From positions 11,284,001-11,348,000 of the forward strand of contig CM121342.1 of NCBI GenBank assembly GCA_051530055.1: 64,000 bases of DNA. Direction: 5' to 3'. Below are positions 16,021 to 27,651 of this stretch, one piece after another. The notes under the pieces were generated by a model, which was not told where the DNA came from, did no database searches, and saw only the letters and a program-made list of their open reading frames with translations. Origin of the DNA: Neoechinorhynchus agilis (lineage: Eukaryota; Acanthocephala). The position numbers and the translations under genes are program-made. Every line of letters begins with the position of its first letter. Position 1 is the first letter of the stretch.

Positions 16021-16880
16021 GGTCACTTTGGCCTTTCAGCGGTTATGGATGTTTTATCGACCGCAACAGTCCTGATTTCCCATGAATTTCTAGGTCTTAT
16101 AGAACAAGCTTGTGCATTTTCCAAATATGAAATGCTGAGTTTAAAAGTATAGGGGAAACAAAATGTTTAAAGGCTGGGTTTTTAGGCAACGAAAAATGGT
16201 TGTTACCTTAATTATTACGAAAGCGTCTTTCCCTTAAAAATTTCTGGCCTGGCAGTTAACCGCAATCCGTCCAACCGAATCAGTCACCACGGATTGAAAT
16301 TAGTCTACTATGGAAACCTCAACTCGTTGTTGTGATTAAGGGTCTTATAGCTCAAGTTAAGAGGGATTTCTAACTATTTAAAATGAGCCTTTGTTGTTTA
16401 AAAGGTCACTTTGACCTGCGAGCGGTTGTTTTACTGACCGCAAAAGTCCTGATTTCCCATGAATCTCTCTGCTTAGAGTTTAGGTTGTGAATTTTCGAAA
16501 TATGAAATGCTGAGTTTAAAAGTATAGAGGAAACAAAATGATTAAAAGCTGGGGGTTTTTAGGCAACGAAAAATGGTTGTTACCTTAATCACTACGAAAG
16601 CGTCTTTCCCTTAAAAATTTCTGGCCTGGGAGTTAACCGCAATCCGTCGAACCGAATTTGTCACCACGGATTGAAATTAATCTACTATGGAAAACTCAAC
16701 TCGTTGTTTTGACTAAGGGTCTTATAGCTCAAATTAAGGGGGATTTCTAACTATTTAAAATGAGCCTTTGTTGTTTAAAAGGTCACTTTGACCTGCGAGC
16801 GGTTGTTTTACTGACCGCAAAAGTCCTGATTTCCCATGAATCTCTCTGCTTAGAGTTTAGGTTGTGCATTTTCGAAAACT
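16021..16880. repeat. tandem repeat, period about 380 bp, 2.3 copies
   Basis: GGTCACTTTG starts units at 16021, 16403 and 16781. Units share ACAAAATG, GGCAACGAAAAATGGTTGTT, GCGTCTTTCCCTTAAAAATT and TCCTGATTTCCCATGAATCT. Copies 2 and 3 are closer to each other than to copy 1. No coding signal. Confidence 0.8.
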
Positions 16881-17491
16881 TCAAGACGAAACAAGATGAT
16901 TGAATTCATTTTTTGAATTATCCAACTAAGGATCTCGGTTTCGGATGAAGATTACTGACCTTGAGGTTTGTGTATGGCTACCAGACAAACAGATGATTGC
17001 GATTTCTGAGTGTCAGTTGTCTTACGCCGTTTCAGAGTAAACAGAGACACACATTACTGTAGGAGGATGCCACCGGCACCGCCGAAGTCGACCGGTCGAA
17101 GAAACAATTGCAAATCGTCAGCACCTATTGGTCCGGCGATGTTTCCGGGGGTGTGTGTGTTGTATTGCTCGGCGTCGGTGATTCAATGGTCCATGTGTCA
17201 TAATGTCTTAAAAAGCGGGTAGGAAAGACAGTTTGGTTGAGGAGGATACGTTTGAGGAAAAGTCGGGGCGAATGTCGCGTAACATTCCTTAGTCGAGAAG
17301 ACGAAAAATGTACTTAATTGCGACTGATTGATTCCATGCGGTTGCGAAGTCGCCGAGCGCAATCGATTCCACCTGTCTTAAGGGCAGAGAGTAATAATGC
17401 ACCGACGAGATAACTAATCCGCAGGCGCGTGCACGCTCCATCGGTTATGGGATGTAAATAGCCTCGTTCTCATTCGGTATAGTAAAAGACC
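16881..17491. promoter_or_regulatory. GC-richer 5' flank of the bHLH gene
   Basis: Base composition rises and CpG becomes frequent from about 17030 up to the ATG at 17492, which fits a promoter and 5' untranslated region. No specific site is identified. Confidence 0.35.
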
Positions 17492-18904
17492 ATGGTCACA
17501 TCAAGAACCTCTTTGAAAGTTCACTTCCCAAGCCAACCGCGCCATCTTGGCGAGTTGCCGGACCACGCTCTTCCCCCCCCATCCTTAGTCGTCGTCGTTG
17601 TCGCTGTGTTTCAGATGTGGCCACCACCCAGTCGAAACGATTTTGCCAGTCCTCGATCTCACCGCCGGATGCCCGTGATCAACCACCACCACCACCATCA
17701 TCATCACCAACAACAGCAGCAACAACAATGCGGAATTGAACCAGGACATTTCGGTTCGTCATCCGGCTCAGGGTACTCGCCAAATCCAATGACAACACCA
17801 GGTATGACAGTAACAATCTTAATGAATAAAGATGCCCGCCAGAATCCTAAAATGTACATCGATCAAAATCTGGCATCTCAGCCTACCCGTAAAGGAGAGC
17901 GTTTAAAGAAATCATGCGAAACTACTAGTCAGCCTTATGTTGAGATCGGTGGTAGGTGGATTCCGATCAATCAGATGATGGAAGCTCAGTCATGGTACGA
18001 CCGAGCCAGTGTGTATTGTGCCGCCCAAACAGTAGGACCTAAGGAACCAAGTGATCGGATCATACTGAGAAATCAGAAACTGGGTAAATCTGTGGCCGGT
18101 TCAGCGTTGAAAACGAGTCCTAATTGCAACATTCAACAACACAAGAGAAAGTTAAAGTGTTCATCATCAACTACCAGTTCAATTTCTCCACCTCTCCCAC
18201 CACATTCGATAACCAATCAACGCGGTGATGAATTGGACGAAGATATCGATGCAAATGAGTCATGGTGGTTCTCCAGCCATAGGTCATCTTCATATAACCA
18301 CCACCATCATCATCCGCATCTAATGCGGTTGGACGATAAATGTAGGAGTGAGCGGTCGCTTCCCGATGAAATCGAAGCTCAGTACGAAGATGTCGAATAC
18401 AAGTCGAAGATTGTGGAAGACGAACCTCAACTGAGTTTTCCTCCAGACACGGAAAGTGAGGAGGATGAAGAAGATGATGATACTGTTGACGAGGAATGTA
18501 ATGCAAAAAGTAGGAAACGTTCATCCACGGGATGGGGGCCAGACGAATATGAGGATAGGATATTAGGTCCCTTGAAAAAGAAAAAACCGAAACGAGATAG
18601 GAAACAGCAAGACGATATGCAACGTCAGTATTTACAGGAACTCAAGACCGTGATTCCCGATCTGTCGACTCTTCTTGACCATCAGCACCAATCTGCTAAG
18701 TTGAATATCTTATTAGCTGCCCGAAACTATATCGACAAGATGAGAGCACGGGTTGTTTCATTACAACATGAACGTAGGGCATTGGTTAGGCAAAATAACA
18801 CCCTTAAGGCAAAGTACGAAAGGCGGCTGAGAAGGAAGCGGAAGAGGGAGGACTCATTTGTTAACCGATTAATGGGAGAGCTTGGTCTCGATGTGACAGG
18901 TTGA
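17492..18904 (+). CDS. His/Gln-rich protein with a divergent bHLH-leucine zipper
   Basis: A single exon of 470 residues, start ACCATGG. The N-terminal third is low in complexity with runs of His and Gln (about residues 65-80). The middle has acidic stretches (EEDEEDDD). Residues about 375-450 look like a Myc-type helix-loop-helix and zipper: helix 1 YLQELKTVIPDL, loop, helix 2 AKLNILLAARNYIDKM, then VVSLQHERRALVRQNNTLK. IPDL and the second helix align with Myc IPEL and its helix 2. The basic part KPKRDRKQQDDM lacks the HNxxERxRR pattern needed for E-box contact. So it may be a transcription factor with altered DNA binding, or a dimer partner. An internal Met before the PPPSRND segment could also be the start. 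No intron is evident. Confidence 0.65.
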   Translation: MVTSRTSLKVHFPSQPRHLGELPDHALPPPSLVVVVVAVFQMWPPPSRNDFASPRSHRRMPVINHHHHHHHHQQQQQQQCGIEPGHFGSSSGSGYSPNPMTTPGMTVTILMNKDARQNPKMYIDQNLASQPTRKGERLKKSCETTSQPYVEIGGRWIPINQMMEAQSWYDRASVYCAAQTVGPKEPSDRIILRNQKLGKSVAGSALKTSPNCNIQQHKRKLKCSSSTTSSISPPLPPHSITNQRGDELDEDIDANESWWFSSHRSSSYNHHHHHPHLMRLDDKCRSERSLPDEIEAQYEDVEYKSKIVEDEPQLSFPPDTESEEDEEDDDTVDEECNAKSRKRSSTGWGPDEYEDRILGPLKKKKPKRDRKQQDDMQRQYLQELKTVIPDLSTLLDHQHQSAKLNILLAARNYIDKMRARVVSLQHERRALVRQNNTLKAKYERRLRRKRKREDSFVNRLMGELGLDVTG

Positions 18905-20100
18905 TTCCCAATGTGACCGTGTAGTTGACTCCCTTGATTTTTTGATTGAGCGAGTGTGTGCGATAGTGTTCAAAAAGTCTATAAATAGACTTGTGATTGG
19001 TCATGAAGGTTAACAAATTCTGAATATCTTTATTGGCCAAGTACCGCAAAATACGGCTCTTTCGTTCTCTTCTAAGAAAATTAATATCAAACAATAAATA
19101 AAATGGACGTGACGATCGACACTTAATCAGGTAAGCATAACCAGGTTCTTAAATGTTGGAACATAGAAAACTCGACTTCATTGTTTAGAGTAATAGGATT
19201 TGTAAACTGATAAAGTCTTTATATAAGTAGAAGCGAGGCGTGTAAATGATGTGGAAAGTTTTCGACTATACGCTGCGCATTGTGTGATTCAATGTTATTA
19301 TTCATTCCGAGACTATGGTCTTCTAAACTCTTAAAAACTGCGAAGATTTTTCAGGGCGATTCAAAAAATACCGAATTCCATGTTAATCTACAATTGAAAA
19401 ACATCACAGAAAATTTTTGTTCTAACGGTAAGTTCTTCAAAGCCTGACTTAATCTTTATACTCTAATTGGTCTATGCGTTTACTAATGGTAATTGGATTT
19501 TAACGAGAACGGGAGATCTAAACACCGAATAAATTTCGCGTAAAAGTGGCTTTATTAGAAAAGAATTTCGCATTACCACGCAACAAAAACATTACGTTTG
19601 ATTGTTGAACTTGTTCATATCGGTTGCTTTATGGCAACGAAATTATGAAACTTTTTTTAACAAGAGCATACATAATTTATAGTTTCTTCGACGCCCCTAT
19701 TCATCGGCACAGGCCAAAATGCTAGCCGCATTGCCCCGCTGCACCGCAATGCTTATTTTTTGGGAAAGTGACGTTCTTCATAATTATTTGTTCTTAAAAG
19801 ATGACTTATGCAGAACTAAGAATTTGACTTGCGATTGAAAATGTGGCGAGATTCCTAAAAATCGCAGGATTTCATATTTGCATATAAAGTTTATGCAATC
19901 TCGGTCAGGTATCACGAGAACAAACAGTGGTTGGAGATATAAATTCTATCTTTTTTAAACTATGCTTACTCACACTATCAAAGGCTTGTTATTTTGTGAT
20001 GCAAATGATTAAAATACCCCCGAAGAGACCGCGAAATTGCTGTCGACATCAATGAAAGTTGTTCCTTACATGCGGAATAAGCGGATAAATTTAACTTAGT
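18905..20100. other. intergenic, no gene recognised
   Basis: Contains the 3' flank of the bHLH gene and, at about 19700-19765, a diverged piece of the repeat that carries GCTAGC..CATTGCC.CG.TG.ACTGCAA. Nothing else is supported. Confidence 0.4.
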
Positions 20101-20300
20101 GAAATAAATCCGAGCTTTCGCCGTCTTACTGCTTTTTTAGGAATCTACAAATGCACGAGTTTGTCCCGCTTGCTAAGCAATTCTGGGGATTGGTCGAACT
20201 GATGTCCACAATTCTCCCTCACACTCGCCCAAGTGTCCATTTTCGAAAACAAAACTTGATCAATCATGCGGCCGGAAAGTCAAGCATTCTGAAATTATGT
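20101..20300. repeat. partial copy of the long foldback element
   Basis: GAGCTTTCGCCGTCTTAC near the left and GTCCATTTTCGAAAACAAAA with CAATCATGCGGCCGGAAA on the right match the arms of the element at 50072-50720. The centre is mostly missing, leaving a 200-bp derivative. Confidence 0.6.
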
Positions 20301-20506
20301 GAATTCGACCGAAAATTGGAGCTTAAAAGTTGCTCGCTTGATGTTCAAGCATACTTGAAGGCGACTTAAAATTTTGTTTGCCCAAATAGCAATCGACCGA
20401 TATCGCACACTATCTAGAGCAGCTATTTATTGCTAAATCTAAGTTTAGAGATGGAAATCTACGTTTCTAACTATTGTGGGTATGCGCGAACCATACCATT
20501 CGATCG

Positions 20507-20870
20507 CTATATAGTAGCTAGCGGCGCGGATGGATCAGCATTCACCTCTAATACTTGTAAAAGTTCTGAAGCTATTGTAGAGTCATTCTTATGCTTGACT
20601 TCCACCAACAGGTCGTTGTACTCACAATCGGCAACTCGAACCTGCACAAAATAAAGTTTAGTCTGGTCAATATTGAAGCAATGAAAAAATACTTACTCTG
20701 ACTACGAGTTTTAGAGATGGAGTAAAACTGGTCTCGATTATTTCGTATCTCGTAACTATCAGTCTGCATTGTCGGCCACATCCCAAAACTGTGCAAATCT
20801 CCTTATTCAAATAGTCGATAATTCCTTGGACTATGTAATTCGGCACTTGTTCTGGATTAGGTAATGACAT
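20507..20870 (-). CDS. unknown 102-residue protein
   Basis: Two exons, 20697-20870 and 20507-20641, joined by a 55-nt intron with ends GTAAGT and TTTTGTGCAG. The frame is kept (58 + 44 codons). The protein starts MSLPNPEQVPNYIVQG and goes on with IIDYLNKEI, a stretch rich in alternating hydrophobic residues (CRLIVTRYEII, LKLVVRVRVADCEYNDLLVEV) that suggests a beta barrel or sheet, and ends NADPSAPLATI. I do not recognise the family; the pattern would fit a small OB-fold or similar protein, but this is a guess. An in-frame ATG at 20903 would add eleven residues. Confidence 0.6.
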
Positions 20871-22234
20871 TCTTCGACAGTCACGATTATAGGTGATACC
20901 CAAATATCGGAATCCACTCCGTTATACCCCGCCATCAGATGCAGCAAGCAAGGTTTGTTCGAATTTAAAAACATCAATCTTTGTCGCTAAACAAAACCTG
21001 TAAACAGTAAATAGCTTAAGTCAATAATCAACTCATTTGATGACATCAGACGATATTGTCAAGCAAATCTATCATAATATGTAATTTCATCCACTCTTAC
21101 ATTAAGACGGCCTGGGAGCATGTTTTGTATACCTGGAGAATATATTTCCCAGTCCACTTTGGGTAGAGTTCAATAAAAATGCTTTTAGATAACATTTCAA
21201 ATGGGGCGACTAAGAAGACTCAAATGAGGTAAGTTTAATACGAACTGTAGAAAATCGACGAGTTGCAATTGCCAAAGAGCCTTGTGAATATTTCGATATA
21301 GAGCAACTTTATTCTACGCAGATTCTGACCCCTGGTATTGTCTATGATTTTTGTACTTTGAAATCAAAATGATTCGTACAAGAGCGTTTACATTCTTAAA
21401 GACGTTTCAAACCTCGTCGGGTTCATCATCAGTTTTTTTGTTAGTAATAGACGCTATCGATGGCCCGAGACCTCATATATCGACGTTTACATTCTATAAA
21501 TGCCATAAGATTCGTACATGAGTTTATCTTTTTGTTTCACTAATACAAAAATTTATTATCTTCTCAGATAACCCGTAAAATGTCGGTTTCGTCTACTCAA
21601 AGAATAAGATATTTTCAGTTGCACTTACGTGAATAATCGTTGGACGCGAAACACCAATTTAATAACGTTTACAATTTGTTGGAAATACCGGCGCCGTGAA
21701 TTTAGATCGCAACTCTTAGTATTTAAAAACTCTTCGGGTTAAAGTTGTAATATCCAAAAGTGTTGAGATACATTCAAGCGCATCCATCAAATTTTGTAAT
21801 GGCCGGAAACAAATTGACTGAGAGGTTTAAGAAGCTTTTTAGTACTAATGGTGATACCCTACTATCTAATCATTTTATGCCGAGAAAATAATTTCTAGCA
21901 TCTTAACTTAGCCGCTATTTTTCATCGCTCGAACTGACCTGCGATCTCACAGAATCCACTTAAGCTTAAAATTTATTTACGTATATTAGCAATGGGTAAA
22001 CAAGTTGAATGTCGTGGGTAATCCACTAAAACAGATTCAGCGCATCAATCAAAAAACATTTCTTCTTACAAGGAATCAAGGAAAACAAAAACTTAAGAAA
22101 ATTCTTTACGCAGGATGAACTTCTAAATTGAATCCGTCAAATTGTTAGAATTGAAAAAACCCATCAGACCATTGACGGCCGGCAAGATTCGTTACCATGC
22201 CATTAGAGACCCAGAAAATGGCCATTAACGGTCG
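20871..22234. other. intergenic with a hairpin-repeat copy
   Basis: Around 21390-21480 lies a reverse copy of the element found at 6944-7096 (minus strand reads CTGATGATGAACCCGACGAG). The remainder has no feature I can support. Confidence 0.4.
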
Positions 22235-22740
22235 GATTGAAACACACTTCTCGTTGAGAAAGCTTACGATTCTCTTAAAGTAGCGGGGTTTCCTGATCAC
22301 GACCAGTATCGGGCTCATCGCAGGAGGCCGGAGCTTAAATGAACGCTGTTCCCATCAGCACCATGGGGCTCGATAACGAAGCAGTGAAGGTATCACTTAG
22401 TCTCTTTCGAATTGTAACCTACACAAACGCTGATGTGGATCCAAACCGTCAAGTGACCACTTCGTGAGAAACACTGAGCTCAACGCTATCATTAGCAGGG
22501 CCTTGGACTTTGTCCGTGTCCCTAATATCCTCGAGTCATGTCAGATGGCAAGCTACCGGATGCATTGACAATTTTTCCTTAGCGGCATGAAAAATACCTA
22601 GTCAATTTGCCGGCAACACCTCGGTGTAGGGAGGTGCAGCGTCTGCAATTAAGATATGGCCACGATTTCGTGCTGTTCGGGGTTACGGGTACGACCGCGA
22701 TCAGCACCGAGCTGGGTCAAGATTGATGTTGGAAAATGGC
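22235..22740 (+). mobile_element. LINE remnant, 3' end of the ORF
   Basis: The plus strand reads NTELNAIISRALDFVRVPN and, in another frame, SDGKLPDALTIFP..., then LQLRYGHDFVLFG. These match the block RHNELNDIxxRAL...SDGKRPDGxTLxPW that ends the ORF of many animal non-LTR retrotransposons. Several stops and frame changes show that it is dead. Related wording is found at 51765-51950. Confidence 0.55.
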
Positions 22741-24234
22741 TGGAATCTTAAGTGTATATGTTCCACCGGCGCTCAACTCAGAAAAAATCGGCCCAACTTA
22801 CTAAAACCGTAATTTTCAATTATCGATGTAAACAAATCTAAAATGACACGGATGGCGGTTTCGTAGGAACCTTCTTTTGCAAACAATTGAACGAATCGAG
22901 TTCAAAAATTGATTTTTTAAGAGACAAAACACATTTTTATACTAAATAAACAACTAAATTGTTAGTCCAACATCACCGCACTCTCAACTAGAAAACAATC
23001 ATTTTGTTAAAACTCTAAGAGCTCTCAGTCTTAAATACCCGGTAGTAAATTGCAATCGAAAATCTTTTCAGTTCACCTAATTTTCGGCTAAAAATAATTT
23101 TTGTATAAAATTGATTTCAAGTGCACTGCGTAGTTTGATGCATCTAAAAACACTTATTGGCAGTTAACTAAATCCGGTGGACTATCATCGAATAATCTGG
23201 ATCACTTCGAAAGCGTCTTCAGGATAAAAGGTCAATCTAAATCGTACAATAACTTCGTTTGGATAATATGCGAAGAAGTTTTTCTGAAAAAAGATCTTAC
23301 ACTAGCAAGTATGTTAGAAATAATTTTTATCAAAAAATAGTTGCCAAATAACGAATTTTTCTGCCGACTGTTCACTTGGACAAAAGCTTGAACGGCCACA
23401 GCATTTCCAGTCTTGCATTTGCATAACTAATAACCAAATTCATCGCTTAATTTAAAAGATCACAAACGCATATCAAGCTCTGTAGAGAAATGGAAATAAA
23501 TTGAGAGAAGCTATAGGTTTAAGAAGAAAATATTTTTTTCCTGAGTTTAAAATAAAAATTTTTCGACCTTGACCATAGGAGCTATTTTTTAAATGTCAAT
23601 AAATTTAAGACAAGTAAAGCAAAAATGGTTTCCCTTCGAAAAAATTCCACGCAACAAATATCTTGAAAATATGTCGCCACTTAAAATCTATTAATCGATC
23701 CCGATCGGAAGATCGCGCAACTTTGGAAGCTCAAAATTCTAAATTTTCTTTGCATTTCCTACATTAAGCAAGACCGAATGTTCTTCTTTGAAATCACCGC
23801 TTATACGAAATCCCTCGATAATTCTTTACGGACCAATTTAGTGCTTTTGTAATAAAACTGCAATCAAACGCCTTCATTCGAGCAACTTTGCTCACGTCAC
23901 GAAAGTGCTCGCACACGCGTATCGTCGCCTTTGCTTGACGCGCGATCAACGTGTCCGCTTCTTGCTTTTGTCGCTGGGACAAAGATGGTTGCAGAAATTA
24001 AGGTGTCATGATTTAGCCAATGAGAACCTTAAACTAGTTTTTCTAAATTTAATACGTGCATAGAATCTGGCGTGTGTAAAATTAAACCTGGGACCTAATT
24101 TCATCGGTGTTCGGTTGCGTTTTCAACATTCGACCAAATAGCGGACAAAACCACACGGAGGAGCCGTTTTATTCAAGTAATCGTGCAAATCGATCGTAGG
24201 TTTGTGGCCCCTTCGAAAAAACGGTGGCAGATTA
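22741..24234. other. intergenic, no gene recognised
   Basis: AT-rich DNA without a supported ORF or repeat. The short frame at 23794-23982 on the minus strand has no recognisable motif. Confidence 0.4.
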
Positions 24235-27100
24235 TTCCAGGCTTTAATGTGCTGAACTCGGTTAGTAAGGCGAATCGTCATCTTGTAAGGCTTCATTTGA
24301 ACGGCTAATCAAGATTTCAATGGGTTTTCCACATAAACATTCGATCTCGGTTTGAATTGTGTTTTTCTCCTATTGATCCTTTGGTTGAGGCATTCTTCGG
24401 ACAGAATAGACGTTTTTGATCGTTAGTCGCATTTAAAAAGTCAGGGGCAATTATTTGTTCGGGACGGCGACTGAATCCTGACTTTAGTTTTTATAAAAAC
24501 AGTGGCAATCAACGAGTGCTGAACTTGGTTAGTAAGGCGAATTGTTATTTTGTAAGACTTCATTTGAACGGCCAATTAAGATTTCAATGGGTTTTCCACA
24601 TAGTCATTCGATATCGGTTTGAACTTTGGTTTTCTTCGATTGATCCTTTGGTTGAGACATTCTTCGGACAGAATAGACGTTTTTGATCGTTAATCGCATT
24701 TAAAAAGCCAGGGGCAATTATTTGTTCGGGACGGCGACTGAATCCTGACTTTAGTTTTTATAAAAACAGTGGCAATCAACGAGTGCTGAACTTGGTTAGT
24801 AAGGCGAATTGTTATTTTGTAAGACTTCATTTGAACGGCCAATCAAGATTTCAATGGGTTTTCCACATAGTCATTCGATATCGGTTTGAACTTTGGTTTT
24901 CTTCGATTGATCCTTTGGTTGAGACATTCTTCGGGTAGAATAGACGTTTTTGATCGTTAATCGCATTTAAAAAGTCAGGGCCATCATTTTGTGTTCGGGA
25001 CGGCGACTGAATCCTGACTTTAGTTTTTATAAAAAAGTGGCAATCAACGAGTGCTGGACTCGGTTAGTAAGGCGAATTGTTATTTTGTAAGACTTCATTT
25101 GAACGGCCAATCAAGATTTCAATGGGTTTTCCACATAGTCATTCGATATCGGTTTGAACTTTGGTTTTCTTCGATTGATCCTTTGGTTGAGACATTCTTC
25201 GGACAGAATAGACGTTTTTGATCGTTAATCGCATTTAAAAAGTCAGGGGCAATTATTTGTTCGGGACGGCGACTGAATCCTGACTTTAATTTTTATAAAA
25301 ACAGTGGCAATCCATCAGTGCTGAACTTGGTTAGTAAGGCGAATTGTTATTTTGTAAGACTTCATTTGAACGGCCAATCAAGATTTCAACGGGTTTTCCA
25401 CATAGTCATTCGATATCGGTTTGAACTTTGGTTTTCTTCGATTGATCCTTTGGTTGAGACATTCTTCGGACAGAATAGACGTTTTTGATCGTTAATCGCA
25501 TTTAAAAAGTCAGGGGCAATTATTTGTTCGGGACGGCGACTGAATCCTGACTTTAATTTTTATAAAAACAGTGGCAATCCATCAGTGCTGAACTTGGTTA
25601 GTAAGGCGAATTGTTATTTTGTAAGACTTCATTTGAACGGCCAATCAAGATTTCAACGGGTTTTCCACATAGTCATTCGATATCGGTTTGAACTTTGGTT
25701 TTCTTCGATTGATCCTTTGGTTGAGACATTCTTCGGACAGAATAGACGTTTTTGATCGTTAATCGCATTTAAAAAGTCAGGGGCAATTATTTGTTCGGGA
25801 CGGCGACTGAATCCTGACTTTAGTTTTTATAAAAACAGTGGCAATCAACGAGTGCTGAACTTGGTTAGTAAGGCAAATCGTTATTATTGTTAGGTTTCAT
25901 TTCAACGATTTATCTAGACTTTAATGGTTTTTTGTTCGATTTCATTTCGATTTTCACTTTTCTTCAATTGAAACTTTGGTTGAGGCATTCTTCGGACATA
26001 ACATACGTTTTTGATCTTTAATCGCATTTCCACAGTCAGAGCCAATCATTGGTTGTTCGGGACGGCGACTTAATCCTGACTTTAGTCGTTATCAAAAATT
26101 AGTGGCAATCAACGAGTGCTGGACTCGGTTAGTAAGGCGAATCGTTATCTTGTAAGGCTTCATCTAAACGATTTATCCAGACTTTAATGGGTTTTCCACA
26201 TAAACATTCGATCTCGGTTTGAACTTTGGTTTTCTTCGATTGATCCTTTGGTTGAGACATTCTTCGGACAGAATAGACGTTTTTGATCGTTAATCGCATT
26301 TAGAAAGTCAGGGGCAATTATTTGTTCGGGACGGCGACTGAATCCTGACTTTAGTTTTTATAAAAACAGTGGCAATCAACGAGTGCTGAACTTGGTTAGT
26401 AAGGCGAATTGTTATTTTGTAAGACTTCATTTGAACGGCCAATCAAGATTTCAATGGGTTTTCCACATAGTCATTCGATATCGGTTTGAACTTTGGTTTT
26501 CTTCGATTGATCCTTTGGTTGAGACATTCTTCGGGTAGAATAGACGTTTTTGATCGTTAATCGCATTTAAAAAGTCAGGGCCATCATTTTGTGTTCGGGA
26601 CGGCGACTGAATCCTGACTTTAGTTTTTATAAAAAAGTGGCAATCAACGAGTGCTGGACTCGGTTAGTAAGGCGAATTGTTATTTTGTAAGACTTCATTT
26701 GAACGGCCAATCAAGATTTCAATGGGTTTTCCACATAGTCATTCGATATCGGTTTGAACTTTGGTTTTCTTCGATTGATCCTTTGGTTGAGACATTCTTC
26801 GGGTAGAATAGACGTTTTTGATCGTTAATCGCATTTAAAAAGTCAGGGCCATCATTTTGTGTTCGGGACGGCGACTGAATCCTGACTTTAGTTTTTATAA
26901 AAAAGTGGCAATCAACGAGTGCTGGACTCGGTTAGTAAGGCTTCATTTGAACGGCTAATCAAGATTTCAATGGGTTTTCCGAATAGCCATTCGATATCGT
27001 TTTGAATTGTGGTTTTCTCCTATTGATCCTTTTGCAGAGGCACTTTTCGGACACAATAGTCGTTTTTGATCGTTAATCGCATTTCCATAGCCCGATAATT
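24235..27100. repeat. satellite array, ~267-bp unit, about 11 copies
   Basis: The phrase GTGGCAATC starts units at 24502, 24769, 25037, 25304, 25571, 25838, 26102, 26369, 26637 and 26905, a spacing of 264-268 bp; a diverged unit precedes them. Each unit holds GTTAGTAAGGCGAAT, GGGTTTTCCACATA, GATTGATCCTTTGGTTGA and GGGACGGCGACTGAATCCTG. Some neighbours are nearly identical (24769-25304 against 26369-26905), which points to recent unequal exchange. Edge units are the most diverged, as expected. No coding potential. Confidence 0.95.
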
Positions 27101-27651
27101 ACTAGCAATTAGTTTTTCACCTTGTAAGGAATTATTTTTTTTATAAAAGATCAATTGCGCCTCGTAAATAACCAACTATTTATGACTTTGACACAAGAAT
27201 TTCATTCCCGATTAAATGCACCTTTTCTGATCAAATTTTTTCGACTGCTCTCCGTGTGTTTTGTGTTCGGACCACTAGGATGTTGCGCGCATGTCCTAGA
27301 TTCTGATTGGCCACTCGTAATTTATTCGACGAATAGAGCTGCATTAGTGCACATGATGGTCACTTGTGTGTGTGTCTAAAGTAACTCTCTGTGGGCGTCT
27401 CCCATCATCTCGCATGAATTTTACGCCAACGTCAGGCGTTCGAGTGTTTCTCGTTGTCGTCTATGCGTGTGCACCGCGGTGTGTCGTATACAACACGAAG
27501 AGCGTGCGTATACGCGCTTTCCTTAGTACACGAGAGGTTTAGGCGCGCTGGGGGGGAAGGAGGAAGTGGAGCCCGGCACCAGCAGTACCTTTGGTTGTGG
27601 GACTTAGCGTGTTCGACACCAGTTTACAGAGAGCGAGAGAGCAAGAAAGCG
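27101..27651. promoter_or_regulatory. CpG-rich 5' flank of the PAS gene
   Basis: From about 27250 the sequence becomes rich in CpG and GTGTG/CGCG words, unlike the AT-rich satellite before it. It abuts the first coding exon at 27652 and probably holds its promoter. An upstream coding exon for a bHLH domain was looked for and not found. Confidence 0.4.

Noticed and set aside
24235-27100. CRISPR-like array
   Set aside because: The repeat unit is 267 bp with no unique spacers; it is a tandem satellite in a eukaryotic genome.
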